64,000 nt of DNA from Paracoccus sp. UBA889. Its GTDB lineage: Bacteria > Pseudomonadota > Alphaproteobacteria > Rhodobacterales > Rhodobacteraceae. Below are positions 1 to 9,407 of the stretch, one piece after another. The notes beneath the pieces were generated by a model. That model was not told the origin of the DNA. It saw only the letters and a program-made list of their open reading frames with translations, and searched no databases. Location: contig DBFD01000046.1 in assembly GCA_002294185.1 (NCBI GenBank), positions 62,001-126,000 of the forward strand, read 5' to 3'. Every line of letters starts with the position of its first letter. Within the stretch, counting starts at the first letter, position 1. A program made the translations under genes and the position numbers.

Positions 1-1
1 G

Positions 2-244
2 CAGGCGCTGTTTTCGGCACGCTTCCTGGTCCAGTGGCTGGCCAGCGAGCGCAAGCGGCAAAGCATCATCCCCGTGGCCTTCTGGTGGCTGTCGCTGTGC
101 GGCGGTGCCACGCTGCTGGCCTATGCGCTGTGGCGGCGCGATCCTGTCTTCATTCTCGGGCAGGGCATGGGGCTGTTCGTCTATACCCGCAACCTGATCC
201 TGATCCGCCGCCATGTCCGCAGCCTCGCCGAGGCCGGTGCATGA
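2..244 (+). CDS. Lipid A biosynthesis N-terminal (LAB_N) domain membrane protein, 5' end missing
   Basis: The open frame enters from the left edge of the window, so only the last 80 residues are seen. They form hydrophobic helices separated by short basic stretches, with a Q-W-x-x-S-E-R-K pattern near the start and an F-W-W-L-S segment, as in the LAB_N family of small inner-membrane proteins found beside lipid A and polyprenyl-linked sugar genes. The stop (TGA) overlaps the ATG of the next gene by four bases (ATGA), so the two are probably translationally coupled. LAB_N proteins have no firmly assigned reaction. From its neighbours I infer a partner in delivering a lipid-linked sugar to the envelope. 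Confidence 0.72.
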   Translation, partial: QALFSARFLVQWLASERKRQSIIPVAFWWLSLCGGATLLAYALWRRDPVFILGQGMGLFVYTRNLILIRRHVRSLAEAGA

Positions 245-1794
245 GACCTTCCATCTGGTCCGCGACGCTGCTGTTCGCGCTGACGGTGCTGACGCTGATC
301 CTGCTGCGCCCGCTGACGCCGATCGACGAGACGCGCTACGTCGCCGCCGCCTGGGAGATGTATCAGGGCGGATCGGCGCTGGTGCCGCATCTGAACGGGG
401 CGCTCTATGCGCAGAAGCCGCCGCTGCTGTTCTGGCTGATCGATCTGGTCTGGCTGATGGGCGGTGTCTCGACGCTGGGCGCGCGGCTGGTCGCGCCGGC
501 CTTCGCGGTGGCGGCGGTGGCGCTGACCGGGCTGCTGGCACGGCGCCTGTGGCCCGGAGATCCGGCGCGGGCGGCCCGGGCGGCGCTGATCCTGGCGGTC
601 TCGCCGGTGTTTCTGCTGTTCGGCTCGACCACGATGTTCGATTCGATTCTGACGGTGGCGACGCTGTGGGCGATGCTGGCGATGCTTTGGGCATGGCGAA
701 GGCCGGACCGCTGGACCCCGTTCCTCGCGCTCGGCGCGGCCATTGCGCTTGGGGTCTATGCCAAGGGACCGGTGATCCTGATCCATGTCCTGCCGGTCGC
801 GCTGACCGCGCCGCTCTGGGCCGGGCGGGAACTGCCGGCCTGGCGCTGGTATCGCGGTGTCGGGCTGTCGATCCTGACGGCGCTTGCGCTTGTGGCGCTG
901 TGGTTGGTGCCGGCGCTGATCCTGGGCGGCGAGGAATACCGAACCGAGGTCCTGTGGCGGCAGAGCGCGGGGCGGGTGGTGTCGTCCTTTGCGCACCAGC
1001 GGCCGTTCTGGTTCTTCCTGGCCATGCTGCCCCTGTTCCTGTGGCCCTTCGGCTGGACGCTGCCGGGATTGCGGGCGCTGCGTCCATCGGCGCTGGCCGG
1101 AAGCGCGCCGGGTCGATTCCTGTCGATCTGGTTCATTGGCACGCTGCTGGCGTTTTCCCTGATCAGCGGCAAGCAGACGCATTATCTGCTGCCGGAACTG
1201 CCCGCGCTGGCGCTGCTTCTGTCGGGGGCGGGGTCTTTCGCGCCACGTCGGCCGCGCGATCTGTGGCAGGCGCTGCCGGTCTTCGCGCTGATGCTGCTGA
1301 TCGTCGTGGCGGCGTCGGGTCAGTTGCCCGCGCTGCGGGCCTTGCCCTTCCGGATTCCGCTTTGGGCGGCGGGGCTGGGGCTGGTCGTCGCCGCCATCGG
1401 CATCGCGGGGTTCCTGCGCCTGCGGGCCGGGCTGGTGGCGCTGGCGGCCCTGCCGCTATCGGCCATGCTGGGGCTGCATTTCGCGGCCCAGCCGCTGCTG
1501 TTCGCGCGGTATGACGTCAACGCCATCGCCCGCGCGATCCAGCCCTATGACGCGACCGGTATCGCGATTACCGACGGGCGCTATCACGCCCAGTTCAACT
1601 TTGCCGCCAGACTGCGCCAACCCGTCGCGCAGGTCACCGATCCGCAGGCCGCGGCCGACTGGATTGCCGGCCATCCCGACGGCATTCTTCTGAGCCTCGA
1701 TCCGGTGCCGCCGCCGGGAACCCGGCCGGTCGCGCGCTTCCCCTATCGCAGCGATACCTATACGCTGTTCCGGCCCGACAAGGCTGTTCGATGA
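241..1794 (+). CDS. ArnT-like family 39 glycosyltransferase, integral membrane
   Basis: A protein of about 517 residues with many hydrophobic helices. The acidic-aromatic motif I-D-E-T-R-Y-V sits about 30 residues in, after the first helix, followed by H-L-N-G-x-x-Y-x-x-K-P-P-L-L-F-W, the signature of ArnT/PMT-type enzymes that move a sugar from a polyprenyl-phosphate carrier onto lipid A or protein on the outer face of the inner membrane. I chose the ATG at 241 because it overlaps the preceding stop as ATGA and begins directly with the first helix; the frame stays open upstream to 34 but that part reads as a shadow. The gene ends in an ATGA overlap with the next transferase. The sugar and acceptor are not determined; a uronic acid is likely from the cassette. 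Confidence 0.85.
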   Translation: MRPSIWSATLLFALTVLTLILLRPLTPIDETRYVAAAWEMYQGGSALVPHLNGALYAQKPPLLFWLIDLVWLMGGVSTLGARLVAPAFAVAAVALTGLLARRLWPGDPARAARAALILAVSPVFLLFGSTTMFDSILTVATLWAMLAMLWAWRRPDRWTPFLALGAAIALGVYAKGPVILIHVLPVALTAPLWAGRELPAWRWYRGVGLSILTALALVALWLVPALILGGEEYRTEVLWRQSAGRVVSSFAHQRPFWFFLAMLPLFLWPFGWTLPGLRALRPSALAGSAPGRFLSIWFIGTLLAFSLISGKQTHYLLPELPALALLLSGAGSFAPRRPRDLWQALPVFALMLLIVVAASGQLPALRALPFRIPLWAAGLGLVVAAIGIAGFLRLRAGLVALAALPLSAMLGLHFAAQPLLFARYDVNAIARAIQPYDATGIAITDGRYHAQFNFAARLRQPVAQVTDPQAAADWIAGHPDGILLSLDPVPPPGTRPVARFPYRSDTYTLFRPDKAVR

Positions 1795-2597
1795 GCGCAC
1801 TGGTATCCATCATCCTGCCCGCCCGGGACGAGGCGGGCAGCATCACCCAGGTCGTGACCGGGATCGCCGAGGTGATGGCCGGCACCCCCCACGAGGTCGT
1901 GGTGGTGGATGATGCCTCGACCGACAACACGCGGGCGGTGCTGCGGGAACTGGCCGGTCGCATGCCGCAATTGCTGGTGATGTGCCATGATCGCCCCTGC
2001 GGCCAGTCCGCGGCGATCCGGACCGGCGTCCTGGCCGCCAGCGGCAGCCTTGTCGCAACGCTGGACGCGGATGGTCAGAACCCGCCCGCGAACCTGCCGG
2101 GCCTGCTGGCGCCGCTGCTGACGGATCCGGCGCGGGGGCGCATCGGTCTGGTCCAGGGCCAGCGGGTGGACCGGCGCGACACCTGGTCGAAACGATGGGC
2201 CTCGCATGCGGCGAACCGGATCCGGGGCGGCCTGCTGCGAGACGGGGTCAGCGACAGCGGCTGCGGCCTGAAGGCCTTTCCGCGCAAGGTCTATATGGAC
2301 CTGCCCTTTTTCGACCACATCCACCGCTTCATGCCCGCCATGGTCCGCCGCGAGGGATGGGAGGTCGTGGTGGTGCCCGTCACCCATGCCGAACGACGCA
2401 GCGGCCGGTCGAAATACGGCAATCTTCAGCGCGCCCTGGTCGGGGCGGTCGATCTGCTGGGGGCGGCATGGCTGATTCGCCGCCGCAAGCTGCCGGTGGC
2501 GCATCGCCTGCAAGCCGGGTCTCCGGGAATCGCCGATCCGGGGCCCGAGGCGGCGGCGGACCCTGTTTCCCCCCTGATGACGGAGGCCATGCGGTGA
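1791..2597 (+). CDS. Family 2 glycosyltransferase, polyprenyl-phosphate sugar synthase type
   Basis: A GT-A fold enzyme of 268 residues resembling dolichyl-phosphate mannose synthase and ArnC/RgtE proteins. It opens with V-S-I-I-L-P-A-R-D-E, has V-V-V-D-D-A-S-T-D-N-T for nucleotide binding and T-L-D-A-D-G-Q as the metal-binding DxD site, then the S-D-S-G-C-G-L-K and R-x-x-G-x-S-K-Y-G motifs typical of the polyprenyl-phosphate branch. No membrane helices follow the catalytic domain, unlike longer ArnC forms. It should charge a lipid-phosphate carrier with the sugar used by the upstream ArnT-like enzyme. It overlaps both neighbours (ATGA before, GTGA after), so the four genes form one operon. 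Confidence 0.85.
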   Translation: MSALVSIILPARDEAGSITQVVTGIAEVMAGTPHEVVVVDDASTDNTRAVLRELAGRMPQLLVMCHDRPCGQSAAIRTGVLAASGSLVATLDADGQNPPANLPGLLAPLLTDPARGRIGLVQGQRVDRRDTWSKRWASHAANRIRGGLLRDGVSDSGCGLKAFPRKVYMDLPFFDHIHRFMPAMVRREGWEVVVVPVTHAERRSGRSKYGNLQRALVGAVDLLGAAWLIRRRKLPVAHRLQAGSPGIADPGPEAAADPVSPLMTEAMR

Positions 2598-3607
2598 AAG
2601 TTCTCGTTACCGGCGCGGCAGGTTTCATCGGCTTTCACCTCGCCTGCCTGCTTCTGGACGAAGGCGCCGAGGTCGTCGGCCTCGACAGCCACAACGATTA
2701 TTACGATCCGCGCCTGAAAGCCGCGCGCGAAGCGGTGCTGAGCGAACGGCCCGGCTACGTCGCGGTGCGCGGCAAGGTCGAGCAGCCGGGCCTGCTGGCC
2801 GATCTGTTCCGCACCCATCGGCCCGATATCGTCGTCCATCTTGCGGCCCAGGCGGGCGTTCGCCATTCCATCGACAATCCCCGCGCCTATGCCGAGGCCA
2901 ATCTGGCCGGCACCTTCGAGGTCCTGGAGGCGGCGCGGCTGCAGCCGCCGGTGCATCTGCTGATGGCCTCCAGCAGTTCGGTCTATGGTGCGAACCAGAG
3001 GATGCCCTATCGAGAAACCGACCAGGTGGACCATCCGCTGTCCTTCTATGCCGCGACCAAGAAGGCGAACGAGACGATGGCCCACTCGCACGCCCATATT
3101 CACGGGCTGGCGATCACGATGTTCCGCTTCTTCACGGTCTACGGCCCCTGGGGCCGGCCCGACATGGCCCCGCATCTGTTCACCTCGGCGCTGTTCGAGG
3201 ATCGGCCGATCCGGGTCTTCAATCATGGCCGGATGCGGCGCGACTTTACCTACGTCGCGGATCTGGTCCGCGGGATTCGGCGGCTGATGGATTGTCCGCC
3301 GGGACGCGGCGACGATCCGGTCTGCGAGGGCGACAGCCTGTCGCCGGTCGCGCCATGGCGGGTGGTCAATATCGGCAATGGCCAGCCTGTCGAGCTGATG
3401 GACTTCATCGCCGCGCTGGAAGATGCCGCCGGACGAAAGGCCCGGCTGGACATGCAGCCGATGCAACAGGGCGACGTGCCCGCCACCTGGGCCGACGCCG
3501 AATTGTTGCGCGCGCTGACAGGGGACGCGCCACGAACCGACATTGCCGAGGGCACCGCCCGCTATGTCGAATGGTATCGCGACTATTACGGCGTGGACCG
3601 GAACTGA
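2594..3607 (+). CDS. NAD-dependent epimerase, UDP-glucuronate 4-epimerase type
   Basis: An extended short-chain dehydrogenase of 337 residues with the Rossmann motif G-A-A-G-F-I-G at the N-terminus, D-S-H-N-D-Y-Y-D after the second strand, the catalytic S-S-S-V-Y-G serine region and the Y-A-A-T-K-K tyrosine-lysine pair. The F-R-F-F-T-V-Y-G-P-W-G-R-P-D-M-A segment is characteristic of UDP-GlcA to UDP-GalA epimerases (CapI, LspL/LpsL). The start is a GTG at 2594 overlapping the previous stop. A longer open frame upstream is rejected because the Rossmann motif must begin near the N-terminus. It would supply UDP-galacturonate, or a related sugar, for the two transferases before it. Confidence 0.85.
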   Translation: MKVLVTGAAGFIGFHLACLLLDEGAEVVGLDSHNDYYDPRLKAAREAVLSERPGYVAVRGKVEQPGLLADLFRTHRPDIVVHLAAQAGVRHSIDNPRAYAEANLAGTFEVLEAARLQPPVHLLMASSSSVYGANQRMPYRETDQVDHPLSFYAATKKANETMAHSHAHIHGLAITMFRFFTVYGPWGRPDMAPHLFTSALFEDRPIRVFNHGRMRRDFTYVADLVRGIRRLMDCPPGRGDDPVCEGDSLSPVAPWRVVNIGNGQPVELMDFIAALEDAAGRKARLDMQPMQQGDVPATWADAELLRALTGDAPRTDIAEGTARYVEWYRDYYGVDRN

Positions 3608-3701
3608 CGACGCACCGGTCCGCGCTGAAATCGCGATCGGACTCGCCGTCGAAAAAAGCCGGAACGGTTCCGCGAGGGGCGCGTCCCCCGGCGGGGTCCG
3701 T

Positions 3702-4145
3702 TCAGGCGTCGGCCAGCGCCTGATCCATGGCGTCCAGTGTCGCCTCCCATGCCAGCAGGATCGAGGCGTGGCGGTTGGGAAAATCGCGCGCGGGCAGCAA
3801 TGCCTCGAGATCCGCGAAAGGCGCCGAGGGGGGCGGCGCATCCTCTTTCAGCATGGCGCGAAGCTGGTCGCGCGTGGCCGCGATCTCGGCCCGGTCGCGA
3901 CCGATCACCGCCTGACCCAGCACCGAGGCCGAGGCCTGGCCAAGCGCGCAGGCCCGCACCTCCTGCGCGAAATCGGCGATGCGGCCGTCGCTGACCACCA
4001 CGTGAACCGTCACCGAGGATCCGCATTGCGGCGAACGGCGCATGGCGCTGGCATCCGGCTGACGCAGCTTGCCCTGATGCGGAATCGCGGTGGTCAGCGC
4101 CAGAATACGGCGCGAATAAAGCTGCATCAGGTCGCTGTCGGCCAT
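3702..4145 (-). CDS. Iron-sulfur cluster assembly scaffold (IscU/SufU/NifU-N-like)
   Basis: A 147-residue protein with the cysteine-bearing motifs of U-type scaffolds: P-Q-C-G-S near residue 40 and V-R-A-C-A-L-G-Q-A-S-A-S near residue 65, where A-C-A-x-G-x-A-S is the usual cluster-ligand region. Family members hold a transient [2Fe-2S] cluster in the cytoplasm. No suf or isc operon is visible nearby. It converges on the epimerase gene and runs divergently from hisI, so it is probably a single-gene unit. Its role could be general Fe-S repair or a dedicated client. Confidence 0.7.
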   Translation of the reverse strand: MADSDLMQLYSRRILALTTAIPHQGKLRQPDASAMRRSPQCGSSVTVHVVVSDGRIADFAQEVRACALGQASASVLGQAVIGRDRAEIAATRDQLRAMLKEDAPPPSAPFADLEALLPARDFPNRHASILLAWEATLDAMDQALADA

Positions 4146-4207
4146 TCGTCCTTCCCCCCGGCGGGTGTCCGACCTAGATAGGAAGCGTTGTCGCGAAAGG
4201 AAACCCG

Positions 4208-4567
4208 ATGTTCGATCCGGCCAGCCTAAAATACGATGCCGATGGGCTGATCCCCTGCATCGCGCAGGATCACGCCAATGGCGAGGTGCTGATGATGGCC
4301 TGGATGAACGCCCGATCCCTTGCGCGGACGCTGGACACGGGGCGCATGACCTACTGGTCGCGCTCGCGCGCCGCGTTCTGGGCCAAGGGCGACACGTCGG
4401 GTCATGTGCAGATGCTGGTCGAGCTGCGGGTGGATTGCGACCGCGATTGCCTGCTGGCGCTTGTCGAACAGACCGGACCGGCCTGTCACACCGACCGGCG
4501 CAGTTGTTTCTACACGGCGCTGCGCGAGGGCGATGAGGTCGAGATCATGGCGCCGCTGAAGGTCTAG
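4208..4567 (+). CDS. hisI: Phosphoribosyl-AMP cyclohydrolase
   Basis: The 119-residue protein carries the HisI hallmarks: G-E-V-L-M-M-A-W-M-N near residue 30, the T-Y-W-S-R-S-R motif, V-D-C-D-R-D-C-L for Zn/Mg binding and C-H-T-D-R-R-S-C-F-Y at the C-terminal side. It hydrolyses the adenine ring of phosphoribosyl-AMP in histidine synthesis. It is stand-alone, not fused to HisE, as usual in alphaproteobacteria. An AAAGGAAA ribosome site lies just upstream. No other his genes are in the window. Confidence 0.95.
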   Translation: MFDPASLKYDADGLIPCIAQDHANGEVLMMAWMNARSLARTLDTGRMTYWSRSRAAFWAKGDTSGHVQMLVELRVDCDRDCLLALVEQTGPACHTDRRSCFYTALREGDEVEIMAPLKV

Positions 4568-4630
4568 CGGCGCACGCCGCCGCCCCGTCATTGCAGCGAA
4601 ATCCTTGTCCCGCGTCACGACCGGGACCGT

Positions 4631-5476
4631 TCAAAGGTCCAGCAGGCGGCGGATGTCATCGGGGGTGGCGCCCTCGTCGCGGTAATGGCGGATGGCGCGG
4701 GCATCGTCGCGCTTGGCCAGGCGTCTGCCCCCGTCGTCGCGGATCAGCCGGTGGTGATGATAGAGCGGCGTCGGCAGATCCAGCAGGCGTTGCAGCAGCA
4801 CGTGGATCCATGTCGATTCGAACAGATCCTTGCCGCGCGTAACCTTGGTGATGCCCTGCGCCGCATCATCCAGCACCACGGCCAGGTGATACGATGTGCC
4901 CATGCCGCGCCGGGACAGGATCACGTCGCCGATCCGGGCCGCGAAGTCCTCTTTCGACAAATCGTGGTCCGTGCCGGGAAGGACCACCTCGTCACGAAAG
5001 GCGATCCGGTCGGTCGCCAATGCCTCGAAGGCGCGCGCCGCGTCCAGGCGGATGACGTCGCCGGACCCGGCCCCGGCCATCGCGCGGTGCCGGCAGGTGC
5101 CGGGATAGATCAGCCCGTCGGGGCCCGCGGGCAGCGCGCCTTCCTGTGGGGCCGACAGGGCCGCGCGGATGTCGCCGCGCCGGCAGCGGCAGGGATAGCA
5201 GAACGGCGCAAGGCGGATCAAGGCGGCCCGGTAGGCCGGCATCCGGTCGGATTGACGCATCACCGGTCGCGGCCAGTCCAGGCCCAGCCAGGCCAGATCG
5301 TCGAAGATCGCGGTTTCGTATTCCGTCTTGCAGCGGTCGCGGTCGATATCCTCGATCCGCAAAAGGAAGCGGCCGGTTCCCGCCTCGCGGGCGGCGATCA
5401 GGGCCGCATAGGCGTGGCCCAGATGCAGCAGGCCGGTGGGCGAGGGGGCAAAGCGGGTTACTGCGTCGCCAGCCAT
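4631..5476 (-). CDS. gluQ: Glutamyl-Q tRNA(Asp) synthetase
   Basis: This 281-residue protein is a truncated class I glutamyl-tRNA synthetase without the anticodon-binding domain. It has [15 protein letters not shown] (the HIGH region) at the N-terminus, a zinc site built from C-Y-P-C-R-C and a later Y-P-G-T-C, and a degenerate KMSKS written K-R-D-D-A. The family attaches glutamate to queuosine at position 34 of tRNA-Asp. Its start lies 19 bases inside the end of trmFO, so the two tRNA-modification genes are co-transcribed. Confidence 0.92.
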   Translation of the reverse strand: MAGDAVTRFAPSPTGLLHLGHAYAALIAAREAGTGRFLLRIEDIDRDRCKTEYETAIFDDLAWLGLDWPRPVMRQSDRMPAYRAALIRLAPFCYPCRCRRGDIRAALSAPQEGALPAGPDGLIYPGTCRHRAMAGAGSGDVIRLDAARAFEALATDRIAFRDEVVLPGTDHDLSKEDFAARIGDVILSRRGMGTSYHLAVVLDDAAQGITKVTRGKDLFESTWIHVLLQRLLDLPTPLYHHHRLIRDDGGRRLAKRDDARAIRHYRDEGATPDDIRRLLDL

Positions 5477-6795
5477 GCCCGGAAATCATCCTTGGCGCGC
5501 TGCGTATAGGCCGGATAGCGGTCCTTGCGCCCCTTGCGGCCTCCGCGTGCCTCGTCCAGCGGCGGGAACAGGCCGAAATTGACGTTCATCGGCTGGAAGG
5601 TCCTGGCCTCGGCGCCGCCGGTGATGTGGTTGACCAGCGCGCCCATCGCGGTGGTGAAGGGCGGCGGCGCCAGATCCGCCTCCCGCGCGCGGGCGGCGGC
5701 CATGCGGCCGGCCAGCAGGCCCATCGCGGCACTTTCGACATACCCTTCGACGCCGGTGACCTGTCCGGCAAAACGCAGGTTCGGGCGTGTCCGCAGGCGC
5801 ATCCGGTCGTCCAGCAGCGTGGGCGAATTGAGAAAGGAATTGCGGTGGATTCCGCCCAGCCTCGCGAAACCGGCATTTTCGAGGCCGGGGATCATGCGCA
5901 AGACCCGGGTCTGTTCGCCGTATTTCATCTTGGTCTGAAAGCCGACGATATTATAAAGCGTTCCCAATGCGTTATCACGACGAAGCTGGACGACCGCATA
6001 AGCCTTTTCCTGCGGCTTGTGCGCATTCGTCAGTCCCACGGGCTTCATCGGGCCATGGCGCAGGGTTTCGCGTCCGCGTTCGGCCATCACCTCGATCGGC
6101 AGGCAGCCGTCGAAATAGCCGGCGGTTTCACCCTCGTGGAATTCGGTCTTCTCGGCGGCCAGCAGCGCGTCGATGAAGGCTTCGTATTCCGGCCGGGTCA
6201 TCGGGCAATTGATATAGGCGCGACGCTCGGCCTCGGTTTCGCCCTTGTCATAGCGGCTCTGTTCCCAGGCCACGGACATGTCGATCGTGTCGGCGTGCAC
6301 GATCGGGGCGATGGCGTCGAAAAAGGCCAGCGCCTCGGTCCCGGTGACGGCCCGGATGGCGCCCGCCAGCGCCTCCGAGGTCAGCGGGCCGGTTGCCACG
6401 ATCCAGTTGCCGTCCCGGGGCAGTTCGGTGATCTCGTCCTCGCGGATCTCGATCAGCGGATCGGCGCGCAGCGCGGCGGTGACGGCTTGCGAGAACGCCT
6501 CGCGGTCCACGGCCAGCGCGCCGCCGGCGGGCAGGCGGTGGCGGTCGGCCATGGCCATGATCAGCCCGCCGGCCGCGCGCATTTCCCAATGCAGCTGACC
6601 CACCGCATTCATCACGTCGTCATCGGACCGGAAGCTGTTCGAACAGACCATCTCGGCGCAATCGCCGGTCTTGTGGGCGAAGGTGGCGACGCGGGGGCGC
6701 ATCTCGTGCAGGATCACCGGCACGCCGGCGCGGGCCGCCTGCCAGGCGGCCTCGGATCCGGCCAGGCCGGCGCCGATGATGTGAACGGGCTGCAT
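5458..6795 (-). CDS. trmFO: Folate/FAD-dependent tRNA (uracil-54-C5) methyltransferase
   Basis: A 445-residue flavoprotein, the usual TrmFO length. The N-terminal dinucleotide motif is [10 protein letters not shown], followed by E-M-R-P and the conserved [10 protein letters not shown], which contains a conserved cysteine. Later A-x-T-G-P-L-T-S and a C-terminal P-M-N-V-N-F-G-L motif fit TrmFO and separate it from the longer MnmG. It makes 5-methyluridine in the T-loop of tRNAs using methylene-THF. It sits downstream of the L25 terminator, so its promoter should lie in 6796-6847. Confidence 0.94.
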   Translation of the reverse strand: MQPVHIIGAGLAGSEAAWQAARAGVPVILHEMRPRVATFAHKTGDCAEMVCSNSFRSDDDVMNAVGQLHWEMRAAGGLIMAMADRHRLPAGGALAVDREAFSQAVTAALRADPLIEIREDEITELPRDGNWIVATGPLTSEALAGAIRAVTGTEALAFFDAIAPIVHADTIDMSVAWEQSRYDKGETEAERRAYINCPMTRPEYEAFIDALLAAEKTEFHEGETAGYFDGCLPIEVMAERGRETLRHGPMKPVGLTNAHKPQEKAYAVVQLRRDNALGTLYNIVGFQTKMKYGEQTRVLRMIPGLENAGFARLGGIHRNSFLNSPTLLDDRMRLRTRPNLRFAGQVTGVEGYVESAAMGLLAGRMAAARAREADLAPPPFTTAMGALVNHITGGAEARTFQPMNVNFGLFPPLDEARGGRKGRKDRYPAYTQRAKDDFRAWLATQ

Positions 6796-6847
6796 GAGGC
6801 ACCTCTGGGTCGGGCGGAATGGCGCATCTGCTAGCAGCGGATGGCCG

Positions 6848-6879
6848 AAAAGAAAAGGGCGGCGCCAGCGGCACCGCCC
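6848..6879 (-). terminator. Rho-independent terminator after the L25 gene
   Basis: Read on the minus strand, a 10-bp stem (one G-U wobble) with a three-base loop is followed by TTTTCTTTT. It begins 37 bases past the L25 stop and separates that gene from trmFO. Confidence 0.8.
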
Positions 6880-6915
6880 CCCTGCATCAACCGGGCCCCG
6901 AAAGAGGCCGGGCGA

Positions 6916-7563
6916 TCATTCTTCGGCTTCGGCCGTCTCTTCAGTGCTTTCGGCCTCGTCGGCTTTCTCGTCCGCATCATCGCTGGAACGCAGTGCCGAC
7001 GGCGCGGCGATGTTGGCGATGGCGAAGTTGCGTTCGATCGTCGGCGTCGCGCCGGCCGGCAGCGTGACATCGTGGATATGGATGCCGTCACCGACTTCCA
7101 GACCCGACAGATCGACGGTGATGTGATCGGGGATATCACCCGCGGTCACGACCAGTTCGACCTCGGGGCGCACCGTCACCAGCGTGCCGCCCTTGCGCAG
7201 GCCGGGGCAGTTCTCGTGGCCGACGAATTCGACCGGGATGAACAGGTTCACCTTCGAGGTGCGGCGCAGGCGCATGAAGTCGATATGGATCGGCAGATCC
7301 TTCACGATGTCCTTCTGCACGGCGCGGCAGATGACGCGCACGTCGTCCTGACCATCGACCTTCAGGTTCCACAGCGTGGACATGAAGCGACCGGCACGCA
7401 GCTTGGTCAGCAGATTGTTGAATTCGAACGCGACGGCGACCGGTTCCTTGTGGTCTCCATACACGATGCCGGGCACCTTGCCTTCGCGGCGAGCTTGGCG
7501 GGCGGCCCCCTTGCCTGTCCCCGCGCGTGCCTCGGCCACCAGATCCGGGATCTCTTTGGCCAT
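6916..7563 (-). CDS. rplY: 50S ribosomal protein L25 (CTC/TL5 family)
   Basis: A 215-residue long-form L25. The N-terminal 5S-rRNA-binding domain carries [15 protein letters not shown] and V-P-G-I-V-Y-G; a C-terminal beta domain and an acidic, Glu-rich tail follow. I chose the ATG at 7563 (M-A-K-E-I-P) because family members begin here and an AGGA ribosome site lies upstream; in-frame ATGs further upstream add unrelated residues. A strong terminator follows. It is transcribed divergently from the GMC oxidoreductase. Confidence 0.93.
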   Translation of the reverse strand: MAKEIPDLVAEARAGTGKGAARQARREGKVPGIVYGDHKEPVAVAFEFNNLLTKLRAGRFMSTLWNLKVDGQDDVRVICRAVQKDIVKDLPIHIDFMRLRRTSKVNLFIPVEFVGHENCPGLRKGGTLVTVRPEVELVVTAGDIPDHITVDLSGLEVGDGIHIHDVTLPAGATPTIERNFAIANIAAPSALRSSDDADEKADEAESTEETAEAEE

Positions 7564-7747
7564 GATATCCATTCCTGTAACAGTTGTTGACGCCGCCATC
7601 CTCCAAGGGTGCATGGCGACAGAGCCGGGCCTATAGCGCAGGCCGGCCGGGATGTGAAGGGGGCAATCGCCGCTGCGCGCGCGGGCCTCGCGGTTTGCTT
7701 GCCGGCTGGCCGGCCGGCCGCTAGCGTTGCGGCGGAAGGAGGAGGGG

Positions 7748-9349
7748 ATGCAGGATTTCGGCGACTACGATTTCATCGTCATCGGCGCGGGATCTGCGGG
7801 CTGCGTGCTGGCCAACCGCCTGTCCGCCAATCCGCGAAACCGCGTCCTGCTGCTGGAGGCGGGCGGTCATGACAACCGCTTCTGGGTCCATGTGCCGATG
7901 GGCTATCTTCATGCGATGGGCAATCCGGGTCTCGACTGGTGCTACCGGACCGAACCCGAGCCGGGACTGAACGGCCGCCGCCTGAACTATCCGCGCGGTC
8001 GGGTTCTGGGCGGCTGTTCCTCGATCAACGGCATGATCTACATGCGCGGGCAGGCCACCGATTACGACCGCTGGCGGCAGGCGGGCAACCCCGGCTGGGG
8101 CTGGGACGACGTGTTGCCCTGTTTTCGCCGCAGCGAACGTCACTACGGCCCCGCCGACGACCATCACGGCGACCGGGGCGAGATGCGGGTCGCGCAGCAG
8201 CGGCTGCGATGGCCGATCCTGGAAGCCGTGGCCGAGGCCGCGCAAGAGATGGGGCTGCCCGCCTGCGCGGATTTCAATCGTGGCGACAACGAAGGCGTGG
8301 GTTATTTCCCCGTCACCCAGAGGCGCGGCCTGCGATGGAACGCACGCAAGGCGTTTCTGGACCCTGTGCGGGGCCGGCCCAACCTGCGGATCGAGACCGA
8401 CGCCCAGGTGCGGCGCCTGACCTTCGCGGGCCGCCGCGCGGCGGGCGTGATCTTCACCCAGGGCGGCCGGCAGCGCCTTGCCCGGGTCAGGTCCGAGATC
8501 GTGCTGGCGGCAGGCGCGATCAATTCGCCCGCGCTGCTGGAACTCAGCGGCATCGGTCAGGCCGGACGGCTGGCGGGTCTGGGAATCGCGCCGATCCACG
8601 ATCTGCCCGGCGTGGGCGAGAACCTTCAGGACCATCTGCAATTGCGGATGGTGTTCCGGATCAGCGGCGCGAAGACGCTGAACGACCGCGCGCGCGGTCT
8701 GCTGGGCAAGGCCGGGATCGCGTTGGAATACGCCTTGCGGCGAAGCGGGCCGATGTCGATGGCGCCCAGCCAGTTGGGCATCTTCGCGAAATCCTCCGAG
8801 GCGTTCGAGACCGCGAATATCGAATATCATGTGCAGCCGCTGTCGCTGGACCGTTTTGGCGAGCCGCTGCACGATTTTCCGGGGCTGACCGTCTCGGTCT
8901 GCAATCTCAGGCCCGAAAGCGCGGGCGCGGTTCACGTCACCAGCAACGATCCGGGGGCGGCGCCCGCCATCGCGCCGCGCTATCTTTCCGCCCCGGCCGA
9001 CCGGCAGGTGGCCGTCGACAGCTTGCGCCATGCCCGGCGGCTGATGGCCACCGCCCGCATGTCCGCCTTCCAGCCGCAGGAACTGAAGCCCGGTCCGGAC
9101 CTGACCAGCGATGCCGACCTGATCCGCGCGGCCGGCGATGTCGGAACGACCATCTTCCATCCGGTCGGTACGACGAAGATGGGCACCGATCCGATGGCCG
9201 TGGTCGATCCGGAACTGCGCGTCCACGGGATCGGCGGTCTGCGGGTGGTCGATGCGGGGATCATGCCGACGATCGTCTCGGGCAATACCCATGCCCCGGT
9301 GACGATGATCGCCGAAAAGGCCGCCCGGATGATCCTGCCTTCCCCATGA
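7748..9349 (+). CDS. GMC-family FAD oxidoreductase (choline dehydrogenase-like)
   Basis: A 533-residue protein with the FAD motif [12 protein letters not shown] near residue 13, the GMC signature [14 protein letters not shown] at about residue 80-95, and the C-terminal H-P-V-G-T-T-K-M-G and G-N-T-H-A-P-V active-site region. These cytoplasmic enzymes oxidise alcohols to aldehydes. The substrate is not predictable here: no betaine genes or aldehyde dehydrogenase are adjacent. The ATG at 7748 follows a GGAGGAGGGG ribosome site. An amidohydrolase starts about 58 bases downstream on the same strand. Confidence 0.85.
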   Translation: MQDFGDYDFIVIGAGSAGCVLANRLSANPRNRVLLLEAGGHDNRFWVHVPMGYLHAMGNPGLDWCYRTEPEPGLNGRRLNYPRGRVLGGCSSINGMIYMRGQATDYDRWRQAGNPGWGWDDVLPCFRRSERHYGPADDHHGDRGEMRVAQQRLRWPILEAVAEAAQEMGLPACADFNRGDNEGVGYFPVTQRRGLRWNARKAFLDPVRGRPNLRIETDAQVRRLTFAGRRAAGVIFTQGGRQRLARVRSEIVLAAGAINSPALLELSGIGQAGRLAGLGIAPIHDLPGVGENLQDHLQLRMVFRISGAKTLNDRARGLLGKAGIALEYALRRSGPMSMAPSQLGIFAKSSEAFETANIEYHVQPLSLDRFGEPLHDFPGLTVSVCNLRPESAGAVHVTSNDPGAAPAIAPRYLSAPADRQVAVDSLRHARRLMATARMSAFQPQELKPGPDLTSDADLIRAAGDVGTTIFHPVGTTKMGTDPMAVVDPELRVHGIGGLRVVDAGIMPTIVSGNTHAPVTMIAEKAARMILPSP

Positions 9350-9407
9350 TGCACGGTATCACGCGCTTGTGATCCATGCTAATCTGGCTCCAGCAGCCTT
9401 TGCCGAG

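Noticed and set aside
4685..6834. Long plus-strand open frames across gluQ and trmFO
   Set aside because: Both minus-strand genes have full family motifs; the plus-strand frames are rich in Arg, Gly and Pro without motifs and are typical high-GC shadows.
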